Assembly (NCBI GenBank): GCA_947359465.1 | Contig: OX375880.1 | Coordinates: 13,958,120-14,022,119, forward strand | Length of the DNA stretch: 64,000 bases | Origin: Metellina segmentata | Lineage: Eukaryota > Arthropoda > Arachnida > Araneae > Tetragnathidae | Direction of reading: 5' to 3' | In this document: one piece after another, positions 1 to 13,300 of the stretch | How the letters are laid out: every line of letters begins with the position of its first letter | Position numbering within the stretch: the stretch's first letter is position 1 | Notes under the pieces: generated by a model | What the model saw: the letters and a program-made list of their open reading frames with translations, nothing else | Told to the model about the DNA's origin: nothing | Database searches by the model: none | Position numbers and translations under genes: made by a program

Positions 1-460
1 ACTTGTTTTGGGGGTGTTTTTCGTGATATGGTCTGGGACATTTGCATGTTGTTCCTGGTAAATTGAACGCCGGCACCTATATGAACATTTTGGACAATCA
101 GGTTCTTTCTACGGTCTGGCAATTTTATGGAATGGACGAATGTTACTTCCAGGACAACAACGCTCCGTGTCATGTTGCAGCCTCTGTCAAACAGTGGTAC
201 CGAGATATGGAGTAAGACGTCTTCCCTGGCCCGCTCAGAGTCCCGACCTAAACCCCATAGAACATTTATGGGACGAGTTAGAACGACGCTTACGGACCAT
301 CCACGTCCGAAATCTACAGTTGAGCTAGTGACTTGCAGCAGGAATGGACACAAATACCCATAGCTGTGTATCAAAACCTTGTTGAAACTATGCCCAGAAG
401 GGTTGCTAGTGTCATTGCAGCACGTGGGAGACCCCCCACCCCCAATAAAAGAATGAATTA
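1..460 (+). pseudogene. Tc1-like transposase, C-terminal part, decayed
   Basis: The C-terminal catalytic half of a Tc1-family DD34E transposase runs in from the left edge. A QDNNAPCH block (second catalytic Asp) is followed about 35 residues later by [20 protein letters not shown] (catalytic Glu), then by METMPRR-like residues and a final ARGRP stretch typical of the family C-terminus. These blocks sit in different frames, with shifts near 210 and 325, so the copy is dead. It lies in the PITRM1 intron after exon 8, antisense to that gene. I could not place its right terminal repeat; coding similarity stops near 460. Confidence 0.85.
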
Positions 461-649
461 TTTCTCTTATACCATCACATCTTGCTGTCCGGTTCATTAT
501 TGTAGGGTAGTGTATTTTCAAGAAATTTTGCATACTGTGGTATTTACATTCATTTATTGACTGAACTTGGTTGCATTATTCTGTCTCTTCGTATTCCCGT
601 TCTATGTCTGGTTTTTTGGTCTTTGCAGATACCCCATAAATTTTATTCC

Positions 650-975
650 ATAATATTTAAATGCAATGTCTTTTATTTTATACATCATATTTGAGTTTAG
701 TGAATGCAATATTAAACTTTCCTTTGTTTACATATTTGGAAAAGTTTTATGTTAAAATATCTGAGTAACTATACTTGAATCAACCATAATTTGGCAGTTA
801 TGCAGTACCTCGAAGGTACATTGAGCATTAAACTTGCATACATTCATTACTTTTCATTCAAAGCTTTTTTCTTTAATCTGTTTTAAAATATATTTCTGGA
901 TTTTCAGTTTGGTGTTCTTCGTTCAATAACTAGAATAAAGGTAAGTAATGTTTTTATTTTATTTTTTAAAACATT
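650..975. repeat. Intronic duplicated block, copy 1
   Basis: This block aligns with 5253-5840, which carries about 260 extra bases in its middle. Shared stretches include TTTAGTGAATGC followed by an A/T-rich run, CTATACTT, ACCATAATTTG and an element ending in GGTAAGTAA/GGTACGTAA. It contains a plus-strand exon-like segment at about 908-941: TTTTCAG, a 33-nt open stretch, then GTAAGT. Both copies lie just to the right of a Tc1-like element. Copy identity is moderate, so the duplication is old. Confidence 0.55.
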
Positions 976-1257
976 TAGTCATTGTAGGATAATTTTGGGA
1001 AACGCTTTTGTTTTACTGATTTATGGACTTTTACATGGTTACTGAAAGCTATTTATATGAAAATGTTGAGGTAAATCAACTTCTAGGTCAAACTTGAATG
1101 GCAACACCATTGCTTTTATAAAAATGCTGTAAATGATTTTCTATGCAAAGAAAGAGAGATTTACATTCCGTTAAAGCCAAATATCAATTCAAACTATACT
1201 CTTTTTGTAAAACTTAGAAAAATCTATTCAATAAAATTTTTATGTTGTTATACATAC

Positions 1258-1384
1258 TGGGTTGGTCCATAATTTTGCATTAGGTACAGAACTTTCTACT
1301 GGTATCTTCTGAAAGTTAGCCAATACATGAGCTTCTATTTTCTCAAGATGTTCTTCAAGAGGCATATTACCGTAAGTAATGAAC
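1258..1384 (-). CDS. PITRM1: PITRM1 coding exon 8
   Basis: Acceptor TTTATAG and donor GTATGT bound 127 nt. Encodes [20 protein letters not shown], then LANFQKIP and a Trp-Thr-Asn-Pro end, matching the family segment with FFTYGNFPLEQHL and FQKI. No further exon is visible down to position 1, so the next one lies off the window. Confidence 0.94.
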
Positions 1385-4300
1385 CTATAAATATTGCATT
1401 TATTAAGTTTAAATTGAAATAAAAAAATGTTACAACATTGAATTACACATGCATGAATGCAACCATTTTTAAAAATATTTTTCACAAAAACAAATTACAT
1501 ATTCCCAACAGTGCAAAGACAAAGTGTTCAAATCACAATTGCATAAAGAGTGGTCTTTTCACATTCCCAATTCCTTATATTTCTTCTAAAACCTCTTCTG
1601 GTAATAAACTTCTTATTTCCCTCTTTTTGTTCAGATGCATTTAGTGAAGTTTATTTGGATTTTTGTTCCTTCTTTAGTAATTTTTTTTATTCTTGGTGTG
1701 ATGGTCCTATTTATGTTTTCTAAGAATTTAGTTCAAGTAGAAGTAATACAATTATTGTTAGTAATATAGAAACATAACTATGAGATCCAAGACAGAGTTC
1801 ATGTAATCTGTTGCTTAGTCTTTTGTGTCTTGACACTAGGAGTTCCTAAACTGTGACAAGGTTACTGCAAAAAATATGCAATACTTCACATTTAACTCGC
1901 CAAAACAGAACGTTCAACAAAAAGTAAAATATTGTATTCTTTTTTATTTTGGGTTCTAGAAAACACAGTTACGTTCTCCAGCAATTGTTTTTTTTAGGTT
2001 TCATTGGTTTTAATGGCGAAAGGGCCATATTCGGCCATGCTCTGCCAAATACAAGACATACAAGTAATGGACATACACTCACAATGGAAATTTTACTAAC
2101 ACAGAAGAGAGAAATACACCCAGGGTGGAATCGAGCCTGTGCCACCTACAACTCGCAGGATGTTAGTACAGTGGGCATGACCACTGAGCCACAACAGTCA
2201 GTGTTCAGATTAAGGTAGGTATGTATTTTCAATTAACGTCATACAACTGGCTATCCGACGGTCCGGGATCAATTCCCCAAGGGAAATTTCCGAGGACAAC
2301 TCCACGTAATTAGGAACAACGGTTAGATCACCTGAGCTAGCACCCCACTCTCAAAACTTCCATAAACATGAGGACATTTGAGGGCACGACAGATTTAATG
2401 AGCACCAGCCCCCTTTGTACACTATGGTCTTTGGTTGGATTCGAATTCGCAACCCTCCGTTAGCTAATACGATATTCTTCCAACCGGGCTACTGTGGCCA
2501 GTGCAGATTACAAGGGGAAAAAAACAACTTCTGTATTAAAAAAACGCTACCGCCAACGGATTGAAAACTCACTTTTTCCCTCGATTCCTAGACGGTTTCA
2601 GGAGAAAGTATGGATAAGAAAATTACAAAATAGACATGGTGTGTTCAAAATTGTACAGGGAACAAGATGAATAAGATTTTTTTCCAATGCAGCTATTAGT
2701 TTAGGGTTTATTAAGTGTCAAAATAGAAAGAGCGAAATTTCTAATGGAGTGAGCAAAAGACGTACAATTTTCAGTCTTCAGGGTGAAGAGTACCTCTGTA
2801 AATTTTTGCACGCTGGCAAGGTTTTTTTTTTTTACAAATTTCAATTTGATTTTTGATAATATATTTATTAATTCGGGAAAACACTGGATATTTTAAAACT
2901 TTTTTTTAAACTGTCATATCTATATCGTATTACAACTAGAATTTAAATTTGAAAACATTGCAGGAAACCCTAGAATGTACTCTTTCTTACAACACAATTT
3001 TTTTTTTAATTGGTAAAATAAATAAAGTCAATGCGATGAAACGTTTGTCATGAAGGGGTTGGTGAGCAGAGGCGAGCAGGGGACGATGCCCCCTAGTACT
3101 TTACAAAAATCCATTTTAAACCCTTAACTTCTGTTTTTAGTTCAGTTACTATTTTATTTTCCATTTATACGGCTTCCAGAAATTTCCCGAGTTCAAAGGG
3201 CCGTCAACAGTGATCAAGTAAAAAAAAAAGAAGAAAAAAGTTATGAAATAAGTAAACAAAAAATATTCCACCTGCAGTTGCTAGGATGATAGTGCATAGA
3301 ATGGAACTTCTTCAGCCCCTCCCACGTCAGGTTTGGAATGTGGAGGGGATCTCCACCACTCTCATTGGAGTAAGTGTTACAGGGAAACAGGAAGTTCTGA
3401 AGATGTCGAGCATAAAACTGACTTGGATCGGACTGTGAAAGAGGAAAATCAAGTCAGAAGGAATAACCAAAAAACTTATAAAACAGCTAAAATGTAAGTT
3501 TCACAAATGTCAAAGTACCAGGATCTCTACTTATAGTTTAAGACAGTTCCTTCAGTTATAGGTTAGATATAAACTGACACTAAATTCCAGAAGGTGTACA
3601 TAAATCCTTTCACTTACTTATTCTTTCACTAAGAAATACCATCTTATTATATGAAATGCATCTTTATTGTGTGACATCACAAGTAGACAGAGTTTCTAGT
3701 TGCTTTGATTGGTTATGTGATGTCACGAGCGAAACGAGATACGAACATCAAAAATCATTAAATTCAAAATGGCCTAGTATTAACAGTGAGTACAAAACGA
3801 TTTCTGTACGCAGCTCTTTTCTTTAAAAGTGTTGGTCAATAATTAAATTTTCCAATAATATTGTTTTACCAGCATTGCTCAAAAAACACCACCACGAAAA
3901 AGCAAGGCAAGTTGACAGCAAAAAAGGTCTATACACAGCCAATAATCATGCACCATCAAGTTTTAAAAAACATATAAATGAAGTTTTACCAAAATAAATA
4001 AATTTTGTTATGCACCTGTTGTATGACAGGCCATTTACTTTACATACTGTACTGGATTGCAATGGATTGTCTGTCTGTCCTGTTTTATGTCTGTATGTTT
4101 GTGTGAGTATCATAGAAAACATATCCAACATACACTCAGGAACAGTGAAAATAGCGCACCAAGAAGGAAGAAAGGTAAAATCGTGAAACTTTGCAAATAA
4201 GTACAGTGAGATCCGATATGCAAATTATCCAAGTTTGGTGCCAATGCGCATAACACACCTAGCAGTGGCACTGCAATCAGGAAGTGGGACCTTTGCATAG

Positions 4301-7300
4301 TGGAAGATTCATAAACGTAACCACCACGTTCCAACTCTAGGAGGACTTTAGCAAGCGAAGAATGCCAGGTAGACATATGAGAAGACATTTCTCACAGTTA
4401 AGCGAGTTTGAGAGGGGCCTCATCATCGGCATGAAAACAACAGGTTGGTCCACACACCATGTTTACTCACCAGGTCGATCGTTCGGAGTGTGCCGTCAGA
4501 ACATGTTGAGAGCAGTGGACACAAGATGGTACCCACGTGCTGCGTACCAGGACTGGAGAGAACACGAAGACGACTAGGATCTAAGGATCATGCAGCAGGC
4601 GCTAGTGGATCCCACAGTGACTTGTTCCACGATACAATCAGATATAGGGGTGCCAGTTGTTCCACAAACCATTTCCAAATGCCGTGCAGAAGTGAATCTG
4701 CAATCCAAGCTCCCTTTTCGTGTACTGTCTATAACATCGAAACATCAGTGACTCCGTCTGCAGTGGTGCCAAGCCAGAGCGACGTGGAATGCCACAGATT
4801 GGCAAAACGTGGTGTTAAGTGATGAATTCCGGTTCATTTTGGAGACCGATGATAACCGCATATGGGAGTGGAGGCACCCTGGTGAACGGTACGATTCCAC
4901 CCACACTATCGCATGACACACTGCCCCAAAGCAGGCGTAATGGTCAGGGAGTCACTCTGTACATGATTTGGAAGTGGCTGTTCAAGATTTGTGGGCCAAT
5001 CTGCCTCAGGACAACATCAAACGTCTAATCAACTCAATGCCGGTCCGCATTGCGGCATGTATTGCAGAAGGATGCGGTCCAACGTGCTATTGAAGTTGCA
5101 CTGTATTTGTCTAATGCTACACACTGTATATGTTTAATTGTCTAGATTTTGGGATCAAGTGAATCTCTCATTTGTATCATTATGTGTATTATATTTCATT
5201 TCAATTCGATGCTCCCTTCTTGGTGAGCTATTTTCAATGTTCCTAAGTGTATTTTAGTACAATGTTCTATATTTTACAAATTGTATCTTAGTTTAGTGAA
5301 TGCGTTATTTAAATTTCCTTTGCTCAAATATTTAGACAAGTTTTAGGCTAAAACGCTTGCATAACTATACTTAAACTAACCATAATTTGTTAGTTTAAGA
5401 GAAACTAGAAGAAATATTGATCATTGTGATTACTTTGATTTTTTTACCAGTACTACTGCAAAAAGTAATTATTTTTCCTGAAAACTATACCTTTACGGAA
5501 TTGAAATTCTAATACTTTATTTATTTTTAACCTTATTTTTCTTTACAAAATTCTAAAAGTTCTGAATATTTGGGACAGATAAAGAGAATAAGAGAAGGTA
5601 TTTTTAGCATGTGCAAGTGAATTAGTTCAAAACAGTCACAATAATCACTTGCTTTTTTTAATTTCTTAATCCTTTAGCTCATATTCCAGAAATCTTTGTA
5701 GTGAAAAACAACAGATACATTCATTGCTCAACCTTTTTCATTAGTCTACGTTTTAAGATATACTTTTTGGATTTTCAATTTTATCTTTTTCGTCGAATAT
5801 CTTTAATCAAGGTACGTAAAATTTCATTCATTTTAAAATTTGTATACAATTTGTATATATTTTGCACAATGTGATATAAAATAATATTGCTTTTAGATGA
5901 CAAACAATACATTTATCTGCATACTCTCAATTACTCTATGCATTCTGTGTAACATTGGCACACTTCTTTTTTACTAAAAATTCAAATTCTACAAAAATAT
6001 CAAATGTTAAATTTGACATTTATTTACCTAAGTAAAATATTGTATTCAAGAATTGTGTGCGGTAGTTGCAATTTAATATGAAAATTGTAATTGCAATTTA
6101 TTAATGAAAAAGTTAGTTAACCAATTCAACACAAGTAATGCCTGGTAATTCTACTACCATTGTAGTGTTACTCATTGCTATCAGAAATACCCCTGTCGAA
6201 AAGTCACTCTACGAGCTTTCACTCACTTTTCGATTTTTTTCCTCCTCGAGTGAATTGTTGTTTTCCTCTCGGATCCGAAGGGTTCCTTGGAATCCGCTTT
6301 TGTTTGTTCCTGTCTTGTACTGCTTGCAATAAATGATTTCTGTTTCACTGTAGTCAACGAGATCCCAACAATTTACATATTTAACTTTCCTCTGAACAGC
6401 AAATTAGAGTTTGCATTCAGTGCTTTGTGGCTGACAAGTGAACTGTGATTTGTAGCAAAGAATTTTGAAATACCAACATCCCATACAAGAAGTTTTTCAC
6501 CAATCTAGTTTTAGGCACGGTAAAAGTAACTTACAAATACTCCTTTCATTTCATTGAAGACAACACCTTTAAGGATAATTGGAGATTCCTTATTATTTAT
6601 ATCTTCATGCTCCAGTCTCCAACCTTCTTGCCTGAAGAAAAATGGAAATTGAGATGACACACACGAGAAAATGATTCCAGAAACAAAAATGCAACATAAT
6701 TTTATGTCTGTGTATATGCTTATTCTATATGCATTATATGACACAATTCAATAAAAATATAAAAATTGGGTTGATTTTTTAAAATTGCAGTTTCTTTAAC
6801 AATTTATTCATTTTTGTATTTAATATTTAAAAAGCCAAATTCAGAAAACACCAGGAAAATTTAATCTGTTCTATAGATTCCAAACTAAAATGTTTAGACA
6901 TGCATAATAAAACTATCAAACATCAGCATATTACACAAAAAGGAAGGTATTCCAATTTATAAACAATACTGTTGACAAGTGATAAATTATTTTAATAGCA
7001 GTGGAAGACCGATGACAAATTTATCTGACTTTTTTTTTATGTGGTAAGAATTTTTAATTACATTGCATTGGAACAACACAAGTGCTAGTGGTGACGGTCC
7101 TGGATCAATCCCACAGGAAAAGATCGAGGACAACACCACTTAATTTTGAGCAATGGTTAGGTGATGAAGCAATGCCTTACTCTCCAAACTTTCACACCAC
7201 ACCAATGCGAGGATATCTGAGGCACTGACAGATTTAACGTGCACCATCCCCCTTTGTACACAACAGGCTTTGGTTCGATTCAACTCGCAACCCTATAGTT

Positions 7301-10300
7301 GCTAATCCATTACTCTTCCAACTGGGTTACCGCTGCCCCTTTCGATGAGCGTAGTACGTATTGTAGTCGAGCAGGGGGCAGAGCGCCCTAGTTACATATA
7401 TTTTGTCAAAACATCGAAAGGTTAAATGTAATTTTGGGACAGTCGATGTCTTCTCAAGAGTAAACAAAATAATTAAAATCAGAAAACGGCAGTTTTCAAC
7501 AATTTGTTGTCCTTTTCTTCAAATGCTTTTTTCATGTTATGCTGTTACTTATTCCTTAACCCATTCAGGTAACGGCAAGCTCAGACTGGAGGGCTGCTTT
7601 GAATAATATAAATGCATAGTTCAATCCCTAGCACCCAGATGTCCTTCAAAAAGTCTAACAGGTGTCAACATTAACAGTTTTTACATTATTTTGATGACAG
7701 AAAGGGGCATAATTAGCAATTATAACAATAAATTTTCTTTTCATAAAATTGGAAGACATGACAAAAAGGTTGCATGAAAAACTTTTAACATTTTTTTTTT
7801 ACAACTTTATATATATTGCATATTTGTATGTTGGAAATTTGAGTGTAAAATGGAACCAACCTAAAATCTCTTTCATTGAGAGTTGGAAAAAAAGTCGCAT
7901 CTAAGTACACTGAAAGAAGATTCTGGAAGTCCTTAGGATTTTGAGTTGAGAAAGCATAAATAGTAATGTCAGAACCTATGAGAAAAATGAAACTTAAGCA
8001 TTAGTGTTGAATATAAAAAGATGGCAGTTTGGAAAATTATCTAAGATCTTCTTTGCATTTAAAATTATTCAACACGATACTTCAAAATTTAAAATCCAGT
8101 ACAGAAAATTTTTATTTATAAAAACTGCCAACAAGCTAGTATAGTATTAGGTTTGTCCGGAAAGCTTCCATACATGTAATATGAAACAAGATAGATTATA
8201 TTTAGGACTTTTCTAACGTAGTCTCCTTCAAAGAAGGCACCTTGGGACAACACACGCGAGATGGGTCGGTCCAAGGATAAAAATAGAAGGGAGGACAGTT
8301 AGTGATACTCAGGGTCGTGATTTTCCCATACATCCTTAAAGATGAGCCCCTGAGGGCGTACTTCAGGTGGGGAAAACTAGCAGAGTTGCCAACCTTTTCT
8401 GAGCAGCTTCAGGAGCATTCTCATAAAATTTAAGGAGTTTTGAGGTTGCTTCAGGAGCAATACGAAAATAAGGACAAAAATGAAAGATCTGCATATTTTT
8501 CTTTAAAAACAATCATAAAATTCCCTATTACAAATATTTTTTAGGTTAAAAGGTTCTATCCTTAAATTATAGAAACAAAAATCTGATGCACAATTTCCAC
8601 ATAAGTGAAAATTTTACCCTTTTCATATGAAAAAATATTGTAATCCTAATTAAAGAATCTGGAGGACATTTCCCCAGTAAGTGGAAATTTTTTCCCTTTT
8701 CCCTATATCGACGCGATTTTGGAGTGAACCATACATTACGCAGAGTTGCGGATTTTCAATGCTTTAGTAGAGAAACTCTGGAAATTTCGGAACACTTGGC
8801 AACTCTGAACTGGGCATTTTCCATTAGGAAGATATCTAAATCCTCTAAATAGTTTTAGTAGATGAATTTTCCCGTCCTTGACTACTAAGTTATGTTGATA
8901 CTGCACAAGCCATCCTCGTTATAATAGCACAAGCTGTATGCTTTCCTGATAGACCTTGAATTTAGGTATGTCTGAAAATATATATCTATAACATAGAAAT
9001 ATCCTCAATACTAAGGACTGTACGAGAAAGTCATGAACATCGTCTAATGAGGTATCAAATCCAAACAAAAAAACGAACACATACCAGTAAAAGCATTCAT
9101 AAAAGTAGACAGCGATCTGTTTAGCATGTTGAAAAAGGGATCTCTGCATGGGTACTTCCTTGATCCACACAAAGCAAGGTGCTCGAGAATGTGCGGTATC
9201 CCAGTGTTGTTGTGAACAGGTGTTCGAAATGAAACACTGAAACGAAAACAATAACAGTGAATTTCATACATATTGAAAGAGTTAATTCACAGGTAAAATT
9301 AAGTAACATTCAATTTGAAAACACAAACTATGATACATTTTTTATCTTAATGCTAACAGAAGATCCTGTTAATAATCCATACTATTAACAGGGCGATTTG
9401 AAATTCCTTAACAAAAACTTTAAAGGTTGGTAGAGTCGAGTGGGATGACCAACAGGAAATGTACTGGGCAAATGCCTATGTTTGACAATTTGGCACACGC
9501 CTATTGGTGAAGTGTTGAAGGTATAATCTTTGAGTGAAGTCCTTCCATCTCAATTAAAAGGAAAGAACTATTTTATAAGATTTAAACCTTTTATTTTAGG
9601 ATCAAAATAAGTTACATGCATCTACGTACATGCTTTAAGTAAAATGGCAACATATTGATTAAAAGTAATGGCAGTGAACAACCGTTTCTATAAAAGCATT
9701 CCTTTTCTTGCCTTTTGCTCTTAGGCAAGAAACTATCCCGCTCCAAATTGACAGGTCCGCACAGACTGCGTGACGTCATCTTGTTGGATCATCATCTGAA
9801 CCTTACACATTGAGTGCTCCTTCCATTTACATTGTATTATCAACTATACAATATGTTACTATTATGATGTGCATGTAATACTTTACTTCCCATACAATTG
9901 CAGTTCACAAGATAGTATAGAAGATGGCCAGTGGGAAGGCAGTTAAATTGCATGGTTTTCAACATCTACCAGTAAATATAACAGGATTGGTAATAATGTA
10001 AACAAATCACTTCCACAATTGGTGTCTGACTGATTCTGTTCTAAGTTAATCAATCTGTGTTCAAATAGACAGCGTAGAGTAATAAACTCTTGACACACCA
10101 GCGCCTTCTGTTGTGAATGGAGACTGGCTTGTCAGTAGTAAGACGTACTCCCTGATGTTAGGATGTAATGTTCAGATGTAAATAGTAACTATAAATAAAT
10201 GCATTTAGTTCTTCACCCTCTCTCAGTTACGATGTAGACTCCCTGAAATCGCACAATAGCATTGATAAAAAGTTGGCAGGTGGAAAACATCCAGTGATTG

Positions 10301-13300
10301 CCATTCATGTTAATGCTTATGGCAGCCTTCTAACATGTTTTCACACATATTTTAATATCAAGTGACTCAGGGTTTACAGTTTTCCCTCAGGAGTCACATT
10401 ATGAAGTCATTTTTGCAATGATTTTGTTTTTCTTTAGTTCCCCATCTAAAATTTTCCACATTTTTCAACCCCATATAAGTTTTCCAAGAGTACATATTGA
10501 GCTTCTAAAAAGAAGTTGCTACCAAAAGTACAGTAGTGTACAAAGAGAGCTGGTGCACACTAAATCTGCTGTGCCTCATGTCCTCATTTTGCTGCGAAAG
10601 TTTGAAGTGCCAGCTCAGGTGTTGCCTCATTATCTAACAGTGCTTCAAAATGACTGTAATGTTTGTAATGTAATTTTTTTTTAATGTTTTATACATCAAA
10701 TGAAGTTGGTAAAAAAATTATATATCAATTTGCGTATTTAAAAAAACTGTCTCCGAATGGGGTTGCATTGGGCGAGTTACATCATTTTCTTCTGAATTTG
10801 CATAATTTCTTTGTCTTATTTTAAATCTTTCCTTTGGTTATATAAAAATTTCCTATATTACCATAGTGTAGAACAGCAGAATGAATTGAACGTTGAGCTA
10901 CCAATGAATTTTCTTCTAAAATTTCAACAAAACACTTTTTGTTAACTGAAAAACTTCGCTCAACAGCAGCATTACCATAAAACATTGTCAATACCTTTTT
11001 AGTAAATATTACTAAGGGGTTACCCTCATCCACAGTTTTTAAAGGATTCATCAGAAACTCATCTAGTCTGTCTTTTTTCACACTGTATGCTCCTAGTTTC
11101 GTTTTTGCTATAGGATCTTTACAAAGTTTTAAATACATGCTTTTGGCACCATCAGCTTGAATTGGTGTTAGTTGCTTTTTTGTTACAAATTCTTTCCGTG
11201 CGATACCAACTCGATTTGATCTGATTGATTCGGATGATAGCATGATTTGTGGTGAAAAGCATGACAACCCTTTGACCAGTTTTTTACACAAAAGAGACTT
11301 AATTTTCAGTTTATTTAAAAAATTAATTCAAAAATCCCTGCATTTTCTTTAAAACACTCTTTTCAATTTTTTTAATGGGTACATGAAGTTCCTTATTGTT
11401 GATGTCGGTAAGCATGTCACACAAATTTTGGAAGCCATCATTTTTAAGGAAACATGAAGCAATAGTTTTAAATAAAGTTAATTCCTCATATATTTTTTTT
11501 CCAATGGCAGGCACTGAACTTTTTTCTTGGCCACTAAAAGGCAGGAAACGATGGTCACAACTTCCAATGGCGGGCACTAAGGAATTGTCCTTGGCCACTA
11601 CAAGGCTGGAAGTGATGGTCACTGGTGAAGTGGCACCCAGTGGGTGGACCATCATTGCCCCTAACAAAGGACAGCACAATTCACATCCATGCCATGACCC
11701 CGGATTCGTACCAGGAACCTTCCGATCCAGAGGCCAACACCTTGACCACTAGACTGGATGGTCGGCCTAATTCCTCATATAGATGTGGCAATAGGGGCTT
11801 ATCAGCTTGAAAATAAATCAAGAATGTCTCCAATTCCGAGGTAACAGATTGCAAAAAGTACATCTTAGCAGGAAGGTCATCTTTAATAAACTTAGACAGT
11901 CCTTAATTGCCCTTTCAATTACATTGGAGTTTTCAACCCATCTGATTGCACATAATTTTAATGCAAATAACGATAAGCCAGAAAAATGATGATAATCTGC
12001 TCTTCTTGAAGAAAAGTCCTTGTACGGATAGGCGCACGCAAAAAATTATTCATATCCCATTTTGATTTCATCAGTGCTGTCTATACGTAGCATCGATGAA
12101 GCACATGAAGAGAACAAGTTCAAACATCTAAGACTGTATTACCTTGTTTGTTTTTAACATGCTCATCAAAATCCTTCAAAAAAGTGGTAAAGGCATGCAG
12201 TAAATCAGTAGCATTAGAAACATGGAAGATTAGTCCCTTGTCGAAACCAAGTTTTAGGCCTTAATTTTTTTTCCTTCCATCCATAAATGGAATTTTTTTC
12301 TGATTATGAAGAGATAAATTTTCGGGACAAAATTTAAGATTTCGGGAGCAGTTTTCCATTTACGGCATATTTTTGGGACCAGTAAACACCCTGTGCATAA
12401 ATAAATTTTCTTTACATGCATGACACATGATTTTCACTTTGTCAAAAATTACTTCCTTGGTAACATAAATCAGGAAGACAATTTCTAAGAGAAAGGTGTC
12501 AATTAATCGTTGATACAAGCAAATTATACATACTAAACAAGAAGCAAAATATGTAAACTTAATTGCATTTTCCAAGGGTTTTTGATTATTTAAGTAAAAT
12601 TTGTGAGTATTACAATCTTGATATTATAGGAACAGTAGTATGAGCTCATCCCACTGATTAAACTTGTTACATATTTACGATTCACAGAGCATAATTACCC
12701 AAAGAGATTATTTGAATCATCGGAGGCCAGATGCAAGTGTTCTGCACCAGTTGCTGCATGCTCCAAATGTATGGCCGTCAGATGCAGCTCTGATATCTCT
12801 TCTACCTACAAAACATAATAGTGATCTAAGCCAGAGGTTCCAAACTTTTTCTGTCCAATTACCACCTTAAAAATTAAAACTTTTCCATGATCCCTTAAGA
12901 TTTTAAAACAAAATGGGGCTCATGAGACCATAGTAATTCTTATTTTACACCTTAATATTGGGAGTAAAATATTCATATTTATGTTATATGGATTACAAAA
13001 CAGCAAACTTCGTATTAAGGACTAGTTATACCAATTTTAAGTTCTATAACAGTGAAAAACTGAAATAAAATAAACTGTTAATATTTTACAAACACTAATT
13101 TGTTAATTTAACAGCATAAAAATCATAAGGCTCTAAACTTGTAAGATAAAAAATACAAGCATCTAACTATATATACTTAAATCGTATTGTGAACAATGAA
13201 TCTGTCTTTAGTAGCTCAGAAATGTTTAGTTTACTCTGTCTAATAACTTCAATATTGTTATGCTCAATTTCAAGTTTATTTCAAATCAATAAATACTGAA

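Noticed and set aside
10418..10684. An 88-codon plus-strand open frame
   Set aside because: Its second half is a SINE body fragment, so it is not a gene.
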